Shown here in pieces: positions 44,381 to 53,642 of a stretch of 64,000 nt of DNA. The stretch's first letter is position 1, and each line of letters begins with the position of its first letter. This stretch comes from Ruminococcus_G sp963594675 (GTDB taxonomy: Bacteria; Bacillota; Clostridia; Lachnospirales; Lachnospiraceae), in NCBI GenBank assembly GCA_963594675.1, contig CAVBGA010000193.1, positions 1 through 64,000 on the forward strand, read 5' to 3'. The translations under genes and the position numbers were made by a program. Below the pieces are notes generated by a model. The model did not search any database. It worked only from the letters and a program-made list of their open reading frames with translations, and was not told the DNA's origin.

Positions 44381-45019
44381 ATGATGAAAAATCACCTAGA
44401 TGCCTCGAATAGTATTTATGGAGAGCATCTGGAAGAACTAAAAAAAATATCCCAGCGATTAATGACAAGAATCGACGAAATAAGAGCAGAAATCAAGGAA
44501 AATCGCGGAAGTGACCCAGTAGATCATTGTCTGTCCAGGATTAAGTCTGAAAAAAGCATGCGGGAAAAATGTCAAAAGCGGGGTCTTCCCGAAAATAGTG
44601 ATTCCGCCCTTTTTAAAATTTATGATGCCATCGGCATCCGTATCATCTGTGCTTTTCTCAACGACGTATACCTGATCAGAGATTATCTGAAGGAATCCAA
44701 GGATTTCCAAATCGTTGAAGAAAAAGATTATATTCGCAAGGCAAAGCCCAATGGTTATCGAAGCTTACATCTGATTATAAAAGTGGATGATTGCTGGTAT
44801 GCGGAGATTCAGCTGCGCACCATTTCCATGGATACCTGGGCCGCCCTAGAGCACAAAATGAAATACAAAAAGAATATCGGCAAAAATACCGATCTGATTG
44901 TCAAGGAATTGAAGCGCTGTGCAGACGAACTGGCCTCCACAGATGTTTCCATGCAGACCATCCGAGACATGATCGAAGCCGATTCGGAGGATGAATATTA
45001 TGAAACTTCTTCTTGCTGA
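44381..45019 (+). CDS. Small alarmone synthetase (RelA/SpoT domain)
   Basis: The 212-residue cytoplasmic protein is a stand-alone (p)ppGpp synthetase domain without hydrolase or regulatory domains. Visible motifs are KIYDAIGIRIICAF (the DxxGxR core), RKAKPNGYRSLHLII (substrate loop), and WYAEIQLRTISMDTWAALEH (the EIQLRT motif). By family it transfers pyrophosphate from ATP to GTP or GDP. CGGAGGTG precedes the start; either of two adjacent ATGs is possible. The last 20 bases overlap the response regulator gene, tying stringent-response signalling to a two-component system. Confidence 0.92.
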   Translation: MMKNHLDASNSIYGEHLEELKKISQRLMTRIDEIRAEIKENRGSDPVDHCLSRIKSEKSMREKCQKRGLPENSDSALFKIYDAIGIRIICAFLNDVYLIRDYLKESKDFQIVEEKDYIRKAKPNGYRSLHLIIKVDDCWYAEIQLRTISMDTWAALEHKMKYKKNIGKNTDLIVKELKRCADELASTDVSMQTIRDMIEADSEDEYYETSSC

Positions 45020-45668
45020 GGACACCAGAGACCTGAATCGAGCCGTCACGGCAGTCCTGGAGCATCAGGGCTATACCGTAGATCCTGTTTATAACGGGGG
45101 TGAAGCCCTGGAACATATTAAAAATGAAAGTTATGACGGAATGATTCTGGATATCATGATGCCTGTTATGGACGGCATCAGCCTGATTAAAGAAATCCGT
45201 CGCATGCACATCCTGACACCGGTACTTCTCCTTACTGCCAAGGCAGAGGTGGATGACCGGGTTACCGGTCTGGACGCCGGAGCTGATGACTATTTGACCA
45301 AGCCCTTCGCCATGAAGGAACTGCTGGCCCGCATCCGCTCCATGACCCGCAGACATACTATGTATCAATTAAATTCTCTGGAATTTCAGGATATTACCCT
45401 GAATGCAGAGAGCTCTGAGATGACTTCTTCCAACACCGTCAGTCTTTCCCTCAAGGAATTTCAACTGATGGAGACTCTGATTACCAATGCTGACAGATCT
45501 CTGGAGACCAATTGGCTTAGGGAACAGGTCTGGAAGGAGGAAGAAGATGCCTCAGAAGACACGGTTTGGCTTTATATTTCCTATTTAAAAGGAAAGCTCA
45601 GATCCGTCGGTTCCCGCTTAACGATCCAGGGCAACCGGGGCAGCAGCTTTCAGTTGGTGAATGAATGA
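45000..45668 (+). CDS. OmpR-family response regulator
   Basis: The 222-residue regulator has a receiver domain (LLLAEDTRDLNRAV; Asp in GMILDIMMPVMDGISL; Lys in YLTKPFAMKELLARI) and a winged-helix output domain ending in IQGNRGSSFQLV. I prefer ATG 45000, 9 bases after GGAGG; ATG 44991 is too close. It overlaps the alarmone synthetase at the front and the kinase at the back (ATGA), so all three genes are translated together. Its DNA targets are not visible. Confidence 0.95.
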   Translation: MKLLLAEDTRDLNRAVTAVLEHQGYTVDPVYNGGEALEHIKNESYDGMILDIMMPVMDGISLIKEIRRMHILTPVLLLTAKAEVDDRVTGLDAGADDYLTKPFAMKELLARIRSMTRRHTMYQLNSLEFQDITLNAESSEMTSSNTVSLSLKEFQLMETLITNADRSLETNWLREQVWKEEEDASEDTVWLYISYLKGKLRSVGSRLTIQGNRGSSFQLVNE

Positions 45669-46966
45669 ATGCAAAATCCATACAAAAATTAAGAATTCAA
45701 TTTATCTGCATCTTTGCCGGTGCCATTCTTCTGGCCATGGTTTTTCTGGGGTCCATGATCAATCTTACGATTATGTATGCCTCAAGGAAGGAAGTCAGCG
45801 AGCTTCTGGACTCCATTATCGCCAATGACGGAAGTCTGCCGGAGGGCAAAGAAGATTTCGACGATTATACCCTTATGTTCGACAATGACGAATATAATGA
45901 GGATAGTCTCATGGCTACCCGCTATTTTGCTGTCATTTACGATGATGAAGACCATATCAGTCGAACAATAACGGAACATATTTCCACGCTGAGTGATACG
46001 GACGTGATAAGCTATGCCAAGAAGGTTTCTGAAAGGAAAAATAACTTCGGCCGCATTGGCATATATTACTACAAGGTAGGAAAAACCAGCCAGGGCAAGA
46101 AAATTATTGTTCTGGTCAATGCCTTCTCCCACATCAATTCCAGCAATAATATCCTGTATTTTACGGTCTTGATCTGTATTGCCGGTCTCATGATCACCTT
46201 GGTTCTGGTGGTGCTTTTTTCCAAGCGTGCCATCAAGCCCGAAATCGAAAATAATCTGCGGCAGAGGCAGTTCATCACCAATGCCAGTCATGAATTAAAA
46301 ACGCCCCTGGCCGTCATAAGAGCCAACACGGAGTTGATTGAACTGATGAATGGGGAAAACGAATGGACCCAATCCACCATGCGGCAGATTGAACGGATGG
46401 ATGGCTTGATCAAAAATCTGGTAATGATTAGCCGCTCCCAGGAATACGAGGACCACTCCACTCTGGATGAAGTAGATGTATCTAAGAGTGTAAGAGAATC
46501 TACAGAAAACTTTGATGTGGTAGCCTCTCAGAATCATTTAAGCTTAGAAAAGGAAATCCCCGATGACATCACCATGATCGCTGATGATAGCAAAATCCGG
46601 CAGCTCACCTCCCTTTTGGTGGACAATGCCATAAAATATTGCGATGAAGAAGGAAGAATCCAGGTACGCCTGGCTAGGGAAGGAAAAGGAAAAGGCATCC
46701 GTCTGACCGTTTCCAACTCTTTTGCAGACGGAGCCAATGTCAATCCCAATCGTTTCTTCGACCGTTTCTACCGGGATGACTCCTCCCACAATATTGACAA
46801 GGGGGGCTACGGCATCGGCCTTTCCATCGCCCAGAGCATCTGCCAGCAATACCGAGGCAGCATACGGGCTGTGTGGAAGAACGGAAGGATTTCCTTTATC
46901 TGCCTGCTGATGCAGCCAGTAGTGCCCCGGATGAAGTTCTGGAAGGGTCAGGATAAAAAAGCTTGA
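45665..46966 (+). CDS. Membrane sensor histidine kinase
   Basis: The 433-residue kinase has membrane spans at about 8-32 and 165-188 enclosing an acidic external sensor. The phospho-His is in NASHELKTPLAVIRANTELI (about residue 207), and the HATPase domain has SLLVDNAIKYCDEEG and DKGGYGIGLSIAQSICQQYR. There is no clear HAMP domain. It starts inside the stop of the regulator gene (ATGA). The operon ends at a perfect bidirectional terminator shared with the pilus operon. Confidence 0.94.
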   Translation: MNAKSIQKLRIQFICIFAGAILLAMVFLGSMINLTIMYASRKEVSELLDSIIANDGSLPEGKEDFDDYTLMFDNDEYNEDSLMATRYFAVIYDDEDHISRTITEHISTLSDTDVISYAKKVSERKNNFGRIGIYYYKVGKTSQGKKIIVLVNAFSHINSSNNILYFTVLICIAGLMITLVLVVLFSKRAIKPEIENNLRQRQFITNASHELKTPLAVIRANTELIELMNGENEWTQSTMRQIERMDGLIKNLVMISRSQEYEDHSTLDEVDVSKSVRESTENFDVVASQNHLSLEKEIPDDITMIADDSKIRQLTSLLVDNAIKYCDEEGRIQVRLAREGKGKGIRLTVSNSFADGANVNPNRFFDRFYRDDSSHNIDKGGYGIGLSIAQSICQQYRGSIRAVWKNGRISFICLLMQPVVPRMKFWKGQDKKA

Positions 46967-47000
46967 AACAGTGATAATGGATTGCAAATATTGCTAAATG

Positions 47001-47031
47001 AAACAGGGGCCAAGAATCTTGGCCCCTGTTT
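47001..47031. terminator. Bidirectional terminator between kinase and pilus operons
   Basis: AAACAGGGGCCAAGA and TCTTGGCCCCTGTTT form a 15-bp perfect palindrome around one base, with T-rich ends on both strands. Confidence 0.9.
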
Positions 47032-47051
47032 CTAACTTACCATGTAACTAA

Positions 47052-50000
47052 TTAAAGTAGATGTGTCTTTCTATATCTATCAAGAATCAGAATGACTGCC
47101 ATAGAGATTAAAATAGTACCAATCAACGTGAAAGGTAATGTACCAATACCTCCCGCATTCGGCAACTCATAAAATGCTGTATTTGTGATTTGCAAGGTTC
47201 CATCACTACACTCTACAGTTTTCCCATTTTGCGTAACACTTATAGTTCCCTCTGCACTAATTTCAATATCCCAAGGATTTTCCTCAATGGTATATCCATT
47301 AGGTGCTTTTGTTTCTTTTAACTGATACTTTGTACCTTTAAGGAGACCATTTAATTCAAAATCACCATTAGCATTTGTGCTGCCAGAGGTAACCAGGCTT
47401 CCGTCTGATGCCAAGAGCTGGAATTCTGCACCTTCCAGAGAAATTTTTCCATTCTCATTTGTCTTATGGATTGATAAGTTCACAACACCATTGGAAGTAT
47501 TCTTTATCACAAGCACATCGGTAGACTCCGAACTTTCTCCAGAGATAATTCTTGTCGCCACAGAACCCCGATCTGTAAATTTCAAAGTCTCACTATTTTT
47601 TCTCTCGCCTCTATCGTCAAGCTCATAAATAGACACAGATACTAATTTTACATCTTTTACGTTATTATCTTCATCTACTTCATAGAACTTTGGTAGATTA
47701 ATCGTATATATATATTGCTTCTTTGAGTTTCCTTCTTCATACTTTAAATATTTGTCATGCGAATTCGCTGTTTCTACATAAGTATAGGTTTGATCACCAT
47801 ACATAAACGTATACTCAATATACTTTTTCGCATCAATATCTTTTTCAAAGGAAACTTTTAGTTGCAAGGATGCAGCATAAGTTGTATCTGATTCGGTCTG
47901 GATATCCGTACTATAACTTGTAGTGAATCCTGGAACTTCCGTTACTTCTTCCACCGTATAATTGATAATTTCTTTCTTTTCTTTATTTACTAATGGTAGA
48001 TCCTTTTGCGTCTCTTTCCAGTTGTTTTTGCTGCTTAAGATTCCTGTCCTAACTTCTTCTCCATCAGCTAAAAGCTTATATGTGATTTCCTGTCCTTCAG
48101 AAGGATCGCCACCTATCCAGTCTTTCCTGATAATAAGATCCTTCGTACTATCCGCGTCTAATACGTGAACCGTTACGATTCCTGGATTTGTCAAAGCATT
48201 TACTGCTGTCTTTGTCGTATTATTGGAATAATTTCCCTTATCCTCCACCTCATTGGGGGTAAAAGTAACATTAAGGGTAATTTCGTAATCTCCTTCTGCA
48301 GTTCCTTCAAATGTATAGGAACGATCTGGGAAAGACACATCTCCTATGCTTCCATTGCTGACGCTTACACTTCCAGCATCCACTTTCGTACCATCCGGAA
48401 GCAACCACTCATAACTCAAAACGCCATTAATCTGGTCGTAGGCCTGCACTTTTTCTTCTGCATCCTTAACAATTTCCGAACTCAAATCCTTAAGATCAGT
48501 GTTCTCCCCCACAAGTATACTAGTCTCTTCACCATCTGTACTTGTAAACTGGATAGGAACATTAACTTCCGGTGTTTTGCTGCATTCTACTTCATAGGAT
48601 TCTGTTTCCTTAGAGGAATCTGCTGGCGTATGTTCATAAGAAATGTCCGGCTTACCTACATTGGACCACACATTATTGCTTCCGATATAATCTTCTTTCG
48701 CCTGAATTCCAAAATCCAGCTTCATTGTTCTTGTATTTTGAACATCACCAAAATTATATGTTACTTTTGTGGTACCATCTGTATTTTTTACGATGGTCAG
48801 TTTTCCATCCTTCGATGTCATTTGGATACTTCCATCATCCAAAGTTTCGGTACTCAGATCATCTAGGCTTACCTCTATTTCTTTCTCCGTCTCGCCAGAA
48901 GCATTCTGTATAATCGCTTTCATAGGCTCAGAAGTATCTAGTTCAAATTCATCCTGAATTGTATCTGTAACAACTACATCTTCTGCATAAATATCTTCCA
49001 CATTGATCAAAATAGGAGACTCATTCATCTCCTGTTCAGCAATTTGCAGCAAAGTATTATAAACGGCATCTTCCGTAGTTGCCACATACTTTCCAGTAAA
49101 TGAGCTTCCTGTTCCATCTTTGAAAGCTGTACCCGTATTATTTCCGGAGTAGTCAATCCAAGAAATTGGATGATCAGCATCCTTATCACTTGTGGCGTTT
49201 GCTGTACCTTCATTTGTACGAATGCCATATACAGAATTTAGACCAGCGCTCTGAAATGTTTTCCATGGCAAGGTAATTCCATATCCATTCTCACCATCTG
49301 TATTTTCCGTAGCACCTCCCAATATAACAGCAACTTTACGTACATCTTCATAGGATACATCGTTTCCACTTCCGTCTGTCCATTCGGACATATTGGATTT
49401 CAAATTCTTTACTGCATTCTCCAATGCATCACTTTTATAATGCACGTGCTCACAGTTTCCAAAAGTATCCCATCCATAAAGGCCTTCCAACAGGGTTTCT
49501 TCATCATTACTTACAAACTGTCCGTTTTTACTGTTTTTACCACCGACAGGTCCAAGCATACTCCATGTGCCGCCATGTTCCACATCCGTCACGGCCAGGG
49601 CCAAATTATTGCCGGGATATTTAGCATTCAAATCTTTAACAAGACGAATTAAAGCCTGCTTAATATCATACAAAGTAGCGATTTGAGTATTATTTGCACA
49701 TCCACCAACTTCTATACTTGCATAATTGCCATCACCCTTGACGCAATTTGCGTGAGAAAGATCAAACATCTGCCATGAAGTTTGAATCTGCAGCACCATA
49801 CACACTGGTGCACTGGTGGTTCCTTGTACCTTGGCTGATAATTCTACATCATACTTTCTTTCCTTATTTTCATCTCCACTTTCATGAGCCGTTACTGTTT
49901 TATTAAAATCTCTGATCAAATTGGAATAATCAACACTACCTTCTTTTTTATCATAGTCCAGCGCATTTAACTTGGGATTCAGCACTTTGTCGCTAATTGC

Positions 50001-50915
50001 ATGGAAAGGACCGGTACCTCCGTCCTTAGGCCAGTTGATATAAGGAGCCGGATCTCCATATCCATTGCTTGTGGTAGCATCCGGATAGTCACATCCTTTT
50101 TTATCCTTCTCACTAGCCTGTGTATTTCCCATATTTCCCATATCATAGGTTGGATCAAATAAGTCATATAAATACTTATTCCATTCCGAGGTCAGGGTAT
50201 CTGTTCCATTGGCAAGGTCATTCTCATAACACTGGGCCAGATACTCCTTATAGCTTTCAGCATCATTGAAAGGTACCCTGCTATCCTTTGCTGCATTTCC
50301 ATAATAAAATCGTTTATTGAATTCATCGCCTTCCAAAGATAAATCCACCGTTTTACTATTTTTACTATCCTGAATTACATAATTCTTTAATCCTAATTTT
50401 TCATCAATTGCTGCAATGGTGGCAGCATCTACGCTGCTATCAGCTTCCTCACTTGCAACATTTGCATCACTACTTTCAGCTGCCTTAGAATCTTCTGCAA
50501 GCAGATTTTCCTCCTCAGTAGCAACTTCTTCTTCCGGGCTTTCCTTTTGGCTTTCTTCGGAAGTTGTTTTCTCCGATGTTCCTTTGTTTTCCTCAGAACT
50601 TTCAGAATTTTTGTAGCATTCTTTTGTGTGCTCATGCTCTTGCTTACCACAAGTCAGAACTTTCTTATAACAATCTTCCGTATGTGAATGAGAATCATTT
50701 TCTTCCTTTTCGCAAGTTAGCTGTTCTTCATAACACGATTTATCATGCGTATGTTCTTCCAATCCACAATATACTTTCTGATCTGATGCAAAGGCAGGCA
50801 TACTGGCCATACAAGTAGTTACCATAATTATGGCACAGATAGCAACTGCAAGAAGGCGTTTCCAAGTCCGAACCCTCCTGCTGAATCTTTTTCCTTTCTT
50901 ACTCTCCATGGCCAT
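47052..50915 (-). CDS. Pilus tip adhesin with degenerate VWA, Cna-B and SpaA domains
   Basis: The 1287-residue surface protein begins with a signal peptide ending near MPAFAS. Three Cys/His repeats follow (YCGLEEHTHDKSCY, SHSHTEDCYKKVLTC, EHEHTKECYKN), then a Glu/Ser-rich spacer. A von Willebrand A-like domain spans about residues 340-640, but its metal site reads VLQIQTSWQM instead of DxSxS. A Cna-B domain (about 925-1010), a SpaA-like domain (from about 1143; ETKAPNGYTIEENPWDIEIS) and the sorting signal ELPNAGG (about 1249), a membrane span and a basic tail follow. It is the last gene of the pilus operon and its ATG overlaps the minor pilin stop (TGATG). It is probably the tip adhesin. Confidence 0.88.
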   Translation of the reverse strand: MAMESKKGKRFSRRVRTWKRLLAVAICAIIMVTTCMASMPAFASDQKVYCGLEEHTHDKSCYEEQLTCEKEENDSHSHTEDCYKKVLTCGKQEHEHTKECYKNSESSEENKGTSEKTTSEESQKESPEEEVATEEENLLAEDSKAAESSDANVASEEADSSVDAATIAAIDEKLGLKNYVIQDSKNSKTVDLSLEGDEFNKRFYYGNAAKDSRVPFNDAESYKEYLAQCYENDLANGTDTLTSEWNKYLYDLFDPTYDMGNMGNTQASEKDKKGCDYPDATTSNGYGDPAPYINWPKDGGTGPFHAISDKVLNPKLNALDYDKKEGSVDYSNLIRDFNKTVTAHESGDENKERKYDVELSAKVQGTTSAPVCMVLQIQTSWQMFDLSHANCVKGDGNYASIEVGGCANNTQIATLYDIKQALIRLVKDLNAKYPGNNLALAVTDVEHGGTWSMLGPVGGKNSKNGQFVSNDEETLLEGLYGWDTFGNCEHVHYKSDALENAVKNLKSNMSEWTDGSGNDVSYEDVRKVAVILGGATENTDGENGYGITLPWKTFQSAGLNSVYGIRTNEGTANATSDKDADHPISWIDYSGNNTGTAFKDGTGSSFTGKYVATTEDAVYNTLLQIAEQEMNESPILINVEDIYAEDVVVTDTIQDEFELDTSEPMKAIIQNASGETEKEIEVSLDDLSTETLDDGSIQMTSKDGKLTIVKNTDGTTKVTYNFGDVQNTRTMKLDFGIQAKEDYIGSNNVWSNVGKPDISYEHTPADSSKETESYEVECSKTPEVNVPIQFTSTDGEETSILVGENTDLKDLSSEIVKDAEEKVQAYDQINGVLSYEWLLPDGTKVDAGSVSVSNGSIGDVSFPDRSYTFEGTAEGDYEITLNVTFTPNEVEDKGNYSNNTTKTAVNALTNPGIVTVHVLDADSTKDLIIRKDWIGGDPSEGQEITYKLLADGEEVRTGILSSKNNWKETQKDLPLVNKEKKEIINYTVEEVTEVPGFTTSYSTDIQTESDTTYAASLQLKVSFEKDIDAKKYIEYTFMYGDQTYTYVETANSHDKYLKYEEGNSKKQYIYTINLPKFYEVDEDNNVKDVKLVSVSIYELDDRGERKNSETLKFTDRGSVATRIISGESSESTDVLVIKNTSNGVVNLSIHKTNENGKISLEGAEFQLLASDGSLVTSGSTNANGDFELNGLLKGTKYQLKETKAPNGYTIEENPWDIEISAEGTISVTQNGKTVECSDGTLQITNTAFYELPNAGGIGTLPFTLIGTILISMAVILILDRYRKTHLL

Positions 50916-51706
50916 CACTCTCCCTTCTGTTTATTTTTCTTGGACCTTTTATAGGCCAACACAGATATCAAAACCAAGGCTGTCACACATGCTACTCCCC
51001 ACAGCAATACTTGACTCCGATCCCCTGTCTTAACAATTTTGGCAATACCACTACTAACCGATGTCATCTTCTTGCTTGTTGAGCTACTTGGAACCGGTGT
51101 AGTTGTTACCTTAGAAATGGTGGTTGGTGTCGGGGTACTGGTCGGCGTACCCGTAGGTTCTTTTTCCTTCGTCACTTCCAATTTAGGATAAGATTCCACC
51201 TCATAAATCCATTCACCAGAATTATAAAAGGGTACAGTAAGAATCATAGGAGAAACCTTTACCTTATCATTGTCCTTGCTTTGTTTTACCAAATACACAC
51301 CTTCAGCAAGATCACTGTAATTAATTGTGCCATTAACATCCGATTCCTTCTCATCAAAAGAAAGATTTGAACTTTCTAAAGCCTTGGCAAGAGATTGCGC
51401 TGCATCCATCCAGTCACTTGCTGTTTTTTCCTGATTTATATCGATTCCTAAATTCTCGAATTCTTCCGACAATTCAAATTGAAAAGCTCCTACTGTACCA
51501 GACACATCTCCTACCTTATACAGAGCCATATGGATTCCTGAATATGCCGTTGTTTTTCCTTCTTTATCGCTTTGCTGCAGAGTCAAATGAATACTTCCTG
51601 TCTGCTCCGCTGCATATGATCTAACTGGCATGACGCATACACATAACAAAACAATCAACATTGTCAATCCCAGACAGCATCGCTTCTTTCTTTTGTTCAT
51701 TTTCAT
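50915..51706 (-). CDS. Minor pilin / pilus basal subunit
   Basis: The 263-residue secreted protein has a signal peptide (CLGLTMLIVLLCVCVMPVRS) and a SpaA/GramPos pilin-like domain (about 35-170; GSIHLTLQQ, YSGIHMALYKVGDV, INYSDLAEGVYLVKQSKDND). A Pro/Thr/Ser-rich stalk follows (about 175-215), then a membrane span and a basic tail. The expected LPxTG is replaced by IVKTGD just before the span. The family layout suggests the subunit that anchors the pilus to the wall. ATG 51706 follows GGAGGTTGTT. It lies between sortase and adhesin genes and is coupled to the adhesin. Confidence 0.83.
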   Translation of the reverse strand: MKMNKRKKRCCLGLTMLIVLLCVCVMPVRSYAAEQTGSIHLTLQQSDKEGKTTAYSGIHMALYKVGDVSGTVGAFQFELSEEFENLGIDINQEKTASDWMDAAQSLAKALESSNLSFDEKESDVNGTINYSDLAEGVYLVKQSKDNDKVKVSPMILTVPFYNSGEWIYEVESYPKLEVTKEKEPTGTPTSTPTPTTISKVTTTPVPSSSTSKKMTSVSSGIAKIVKTGDRSQVLLWGVACVTALVLISVLAYKRSKKNKQKGE

Positions 51707-51766
51707 AACAACCTCCTTCTTGACCATTCCCCTTTATCGATCTTGACTATTTATTTCCCACCTAAG

Positions 51767-52663
51767 TTAAGGCTTAGAATTAGGGGATTTCTTTGATTTA
51801 GATGCGCGTCTCTTAGCAACTAAAAAGTAAATCACACCAAGCAAGAGCACCAAAACTACTAAGCCTGCCAACATTATTTTCATAGGAGACACTTTTGCTA
51901 GTTCTTGTGCCACTGTTTTCTCAGTTTTTGTCTCTTGATAGCTAGTACGAACTCCTCTTACCAACAATCTATGGGTATTTACCCCATAAGGAGTACAAGT
52001 AATCAAGGTAACATAATCCTCTTCTGGGTCAATCGCCAGGTCTTCCGTATTCTCTGGAAGCACAGTCTTTATTTGATCCACCTTATAGGCAAGTGTCTGA
52101 TCTAGCACATGAATCAAAAAAATATCTCCTATTTCCATTTGATCCAAATCAGTAAAAAGTTTTGCACTGGGAAGACCTCTATGTCCGGCTAAAACAGCAT
52201 GAGTTCCTTTCCCGCCAATAGGGATACTGGTTCCTTCCACATGTCCTATTCCTTTTTCCAAAACATCATTTCCAATTCCATGATAGATGGCAAGATCAAG
52301 CTTTAATTTAGGAATCTCTATACTTCCCATAAGTCCGTCACCATTTACGTCCAATATAGAATCATAGGGATGACTCAATACATAATCATCATCTTCATTA
52401 AAAGCATCAACAATCCTGTTGGTATCATGTTGCGCATTATAGTCCTGAGCAGATTGCCATAGTTTTTCTTTATCGGTATCTTCCAAATCCTGCACCGTAC
52501 TCTGATAAGAACTTACCAGTTGTTCATTTCTATATTGATTCCACATATCACTGAAAGTGGGATAGGTAAACACACCGGCACCAGCAAGGAAAAATAAGAG
52601 AATTAGGAAATTCAGAACCTTGGACAAAGGACCCTTTGCTTTTTTAGTCTTTTTTTCCTTCAT
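51767..52663 (-). CDS. Class C sortase (second)
   Basis: The 298-residue membrane transpeptidase polymerises pilins through their sorting signals. It has N- and C-terminal membrane spans, the catalytic His in HAVLAGHRGLPSAKLF, Cys in VTLITCTPYGVNTHRLLVRG and Arg at the end of that motif. A lid with Asp-Pro-(Trp/Tyr/Phe) before the catalytic domain is not obvious; the region reads DDDYVLSHPYDSILDVNGDG. Its start overlaps the previous sortase gene by 20 bases. GAAGGAAGG precedes ATG 52663. Confidence 0.94.
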   Translation of the reverse strand: MKEKKTKKAKGPLSKVLNFLILLFFLAGAGVFTYPTFSDMWNQYRNEQLVSSYQSTVQDLEDTDKEKLWQSAQDYNAQHDTNRIVDAFNEDDDYVLSHPYDSILDVNGDGLMGSIEIPKLKLDLAIYHGIGNDVLEKGIGHVEGTSIPIGGKGTHAVLAGHRGLPSAKLFTDLDQMEIGDIFLIHVLDQTLAYKVDQIKTVLPENTEDLAIDPEEDYVTLITCTPYGVNTHRLLVRGVRTSYQETKTEKTVAQELAKVSPMKIMLAGLVVLVLLLGVIYFLVAKRRASKSKKSPNSKP

Positions 52664-53537
52664 TGCCCTTCCTTCTCTTCTGAATCCAATATGGTAAAAC
52701 TCGCTTTATCAACAAAACAATCAAAATAGCAATGCCGATTCCTGCTAATACACAGATAATCAATAAGAAAGCACTTGGATTTGCTATCCTTCTTCTTTGC
52801 TCTTGTTTCGTATTAGCAGCCTGTTTCAAAGAAATACGATGACCTCTTACCAGCAATCTATGGGTATTCACTGCATAAGGAGTACAGGTAACCAGAGTCA
52901 CATAATCCTTATCTGAAGTAATTCCCAAAGATTCTGTTTCATCAGGTTTTACTGTTAGGATCTGATCCACCTGATATGCCAATTTCTCATCTAACACATA
53001 TAGATAAAAAATATCTCCCTTTTTCACCAAATTTAAATCTGTGAATAGTCTTGCGTCTGGAAGACCTCTATGTGCCGAAATAATGCAATGGGTTCCTACG
53101 CCCCCCACAGGAAGACTGCTTCCAAATAAATGGCCTGCGCCCTTTTTCAAGGAGTCCTCTGACGTATAATGGTAGATAGGAATACTGCAATTAATTACAG
53201 GAATTTCAATATAGCCCATCATTCCGTCATTTTCTAAATTCAAAAGAGCTTCATACTCCTGATCTTTTACCCCATTACGAACAGAAAATGCATCCGGCAC
53301 GCTTTCCTGCTGAATTTTCTTATTGTAGGATCTAGCCGCTACCAGCATTTCCTCTTTTTGATTATCAGTCTCTTGCTTAACAGTTTCCTTATATTCACTA
53401 ATCAGCTGTTGATCTCTATAGCTATTCCACAAATTGCTAATAGTCGGGTACATTAATATGGACAAGCCTATTAAAAACAAAAGGAATAAGGGAATATATA
53501 TCTTTTTGTCTATTTTCCTTCGAATAGGATTCTCCAT
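52644..53537 (-). CDS. Class C sortase (first)
   Basis: The 297-residue pilin-polymerising sortase is paralogous to its neighbour. It has a membrane span near 14-34, catalytic His in HCIISAHRGLPDARLF, Cys in VTLVTCTPYAVNTHRLLVRG, and a C-terminal span with a very basic tail. It follows the major pilin gene after about 105 bases containing an inverted repeat, and overlaps the second sortase. Two different class C sortases suggest a division between polymerising the shaft and attaching the minor subunits (inference). Confidence 0.94.
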   Translation of the reverse strand: MENPIRRKIDKKIYIPLFLLFLIGLSILMYPTISNLWNSYRDQQLISEYKETVKQETDNQKEEMLVAARSYNKKIQQESVPDAFSVRNGVKDQEYEALLNLENDGMMGYIEIPVINCSIPIYHYTSEDSLKKGAGHLFGSSLPVGGVGTHCIISAHRGLPDARLFTDLNLVKKGDIFYLYVLDEKLAYQVDQILTVKPDETESLGITSDKDYVTLVTCTPYAVNTHRLLVRGHRISLKQAANTKQEQRRRIANPSAFLLIICVLAGIGIAILIVLLIKRVLPYWIQKRRKGNEGKKD

Positions 53538-53557
53538 AGCAATCTACCTTTCTTTAA

Positions 53558-53586
53558 TTCGGAGAGCACCTAAGGCACTCTCCGAA
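53558..53586 (-). other. Hairpin between major pilin and sortase genes
   Basis: TTCGGAGAG (53558-53566) pairs with CTCTCCGAA (53578-53586), with an inner CCT/AGG extension. TTAAAG rather than a T-run follows on the minus strand. It may be a leaky terminator or processing site that keeps pilin expression above that of the sortases. Confidence 0.6.
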
Positions 53587-53642
53587 CATCATATATTTAC
53601 ATAGGAATCATTTATGGTTGGTTATGAGTATTTACCGCATCA

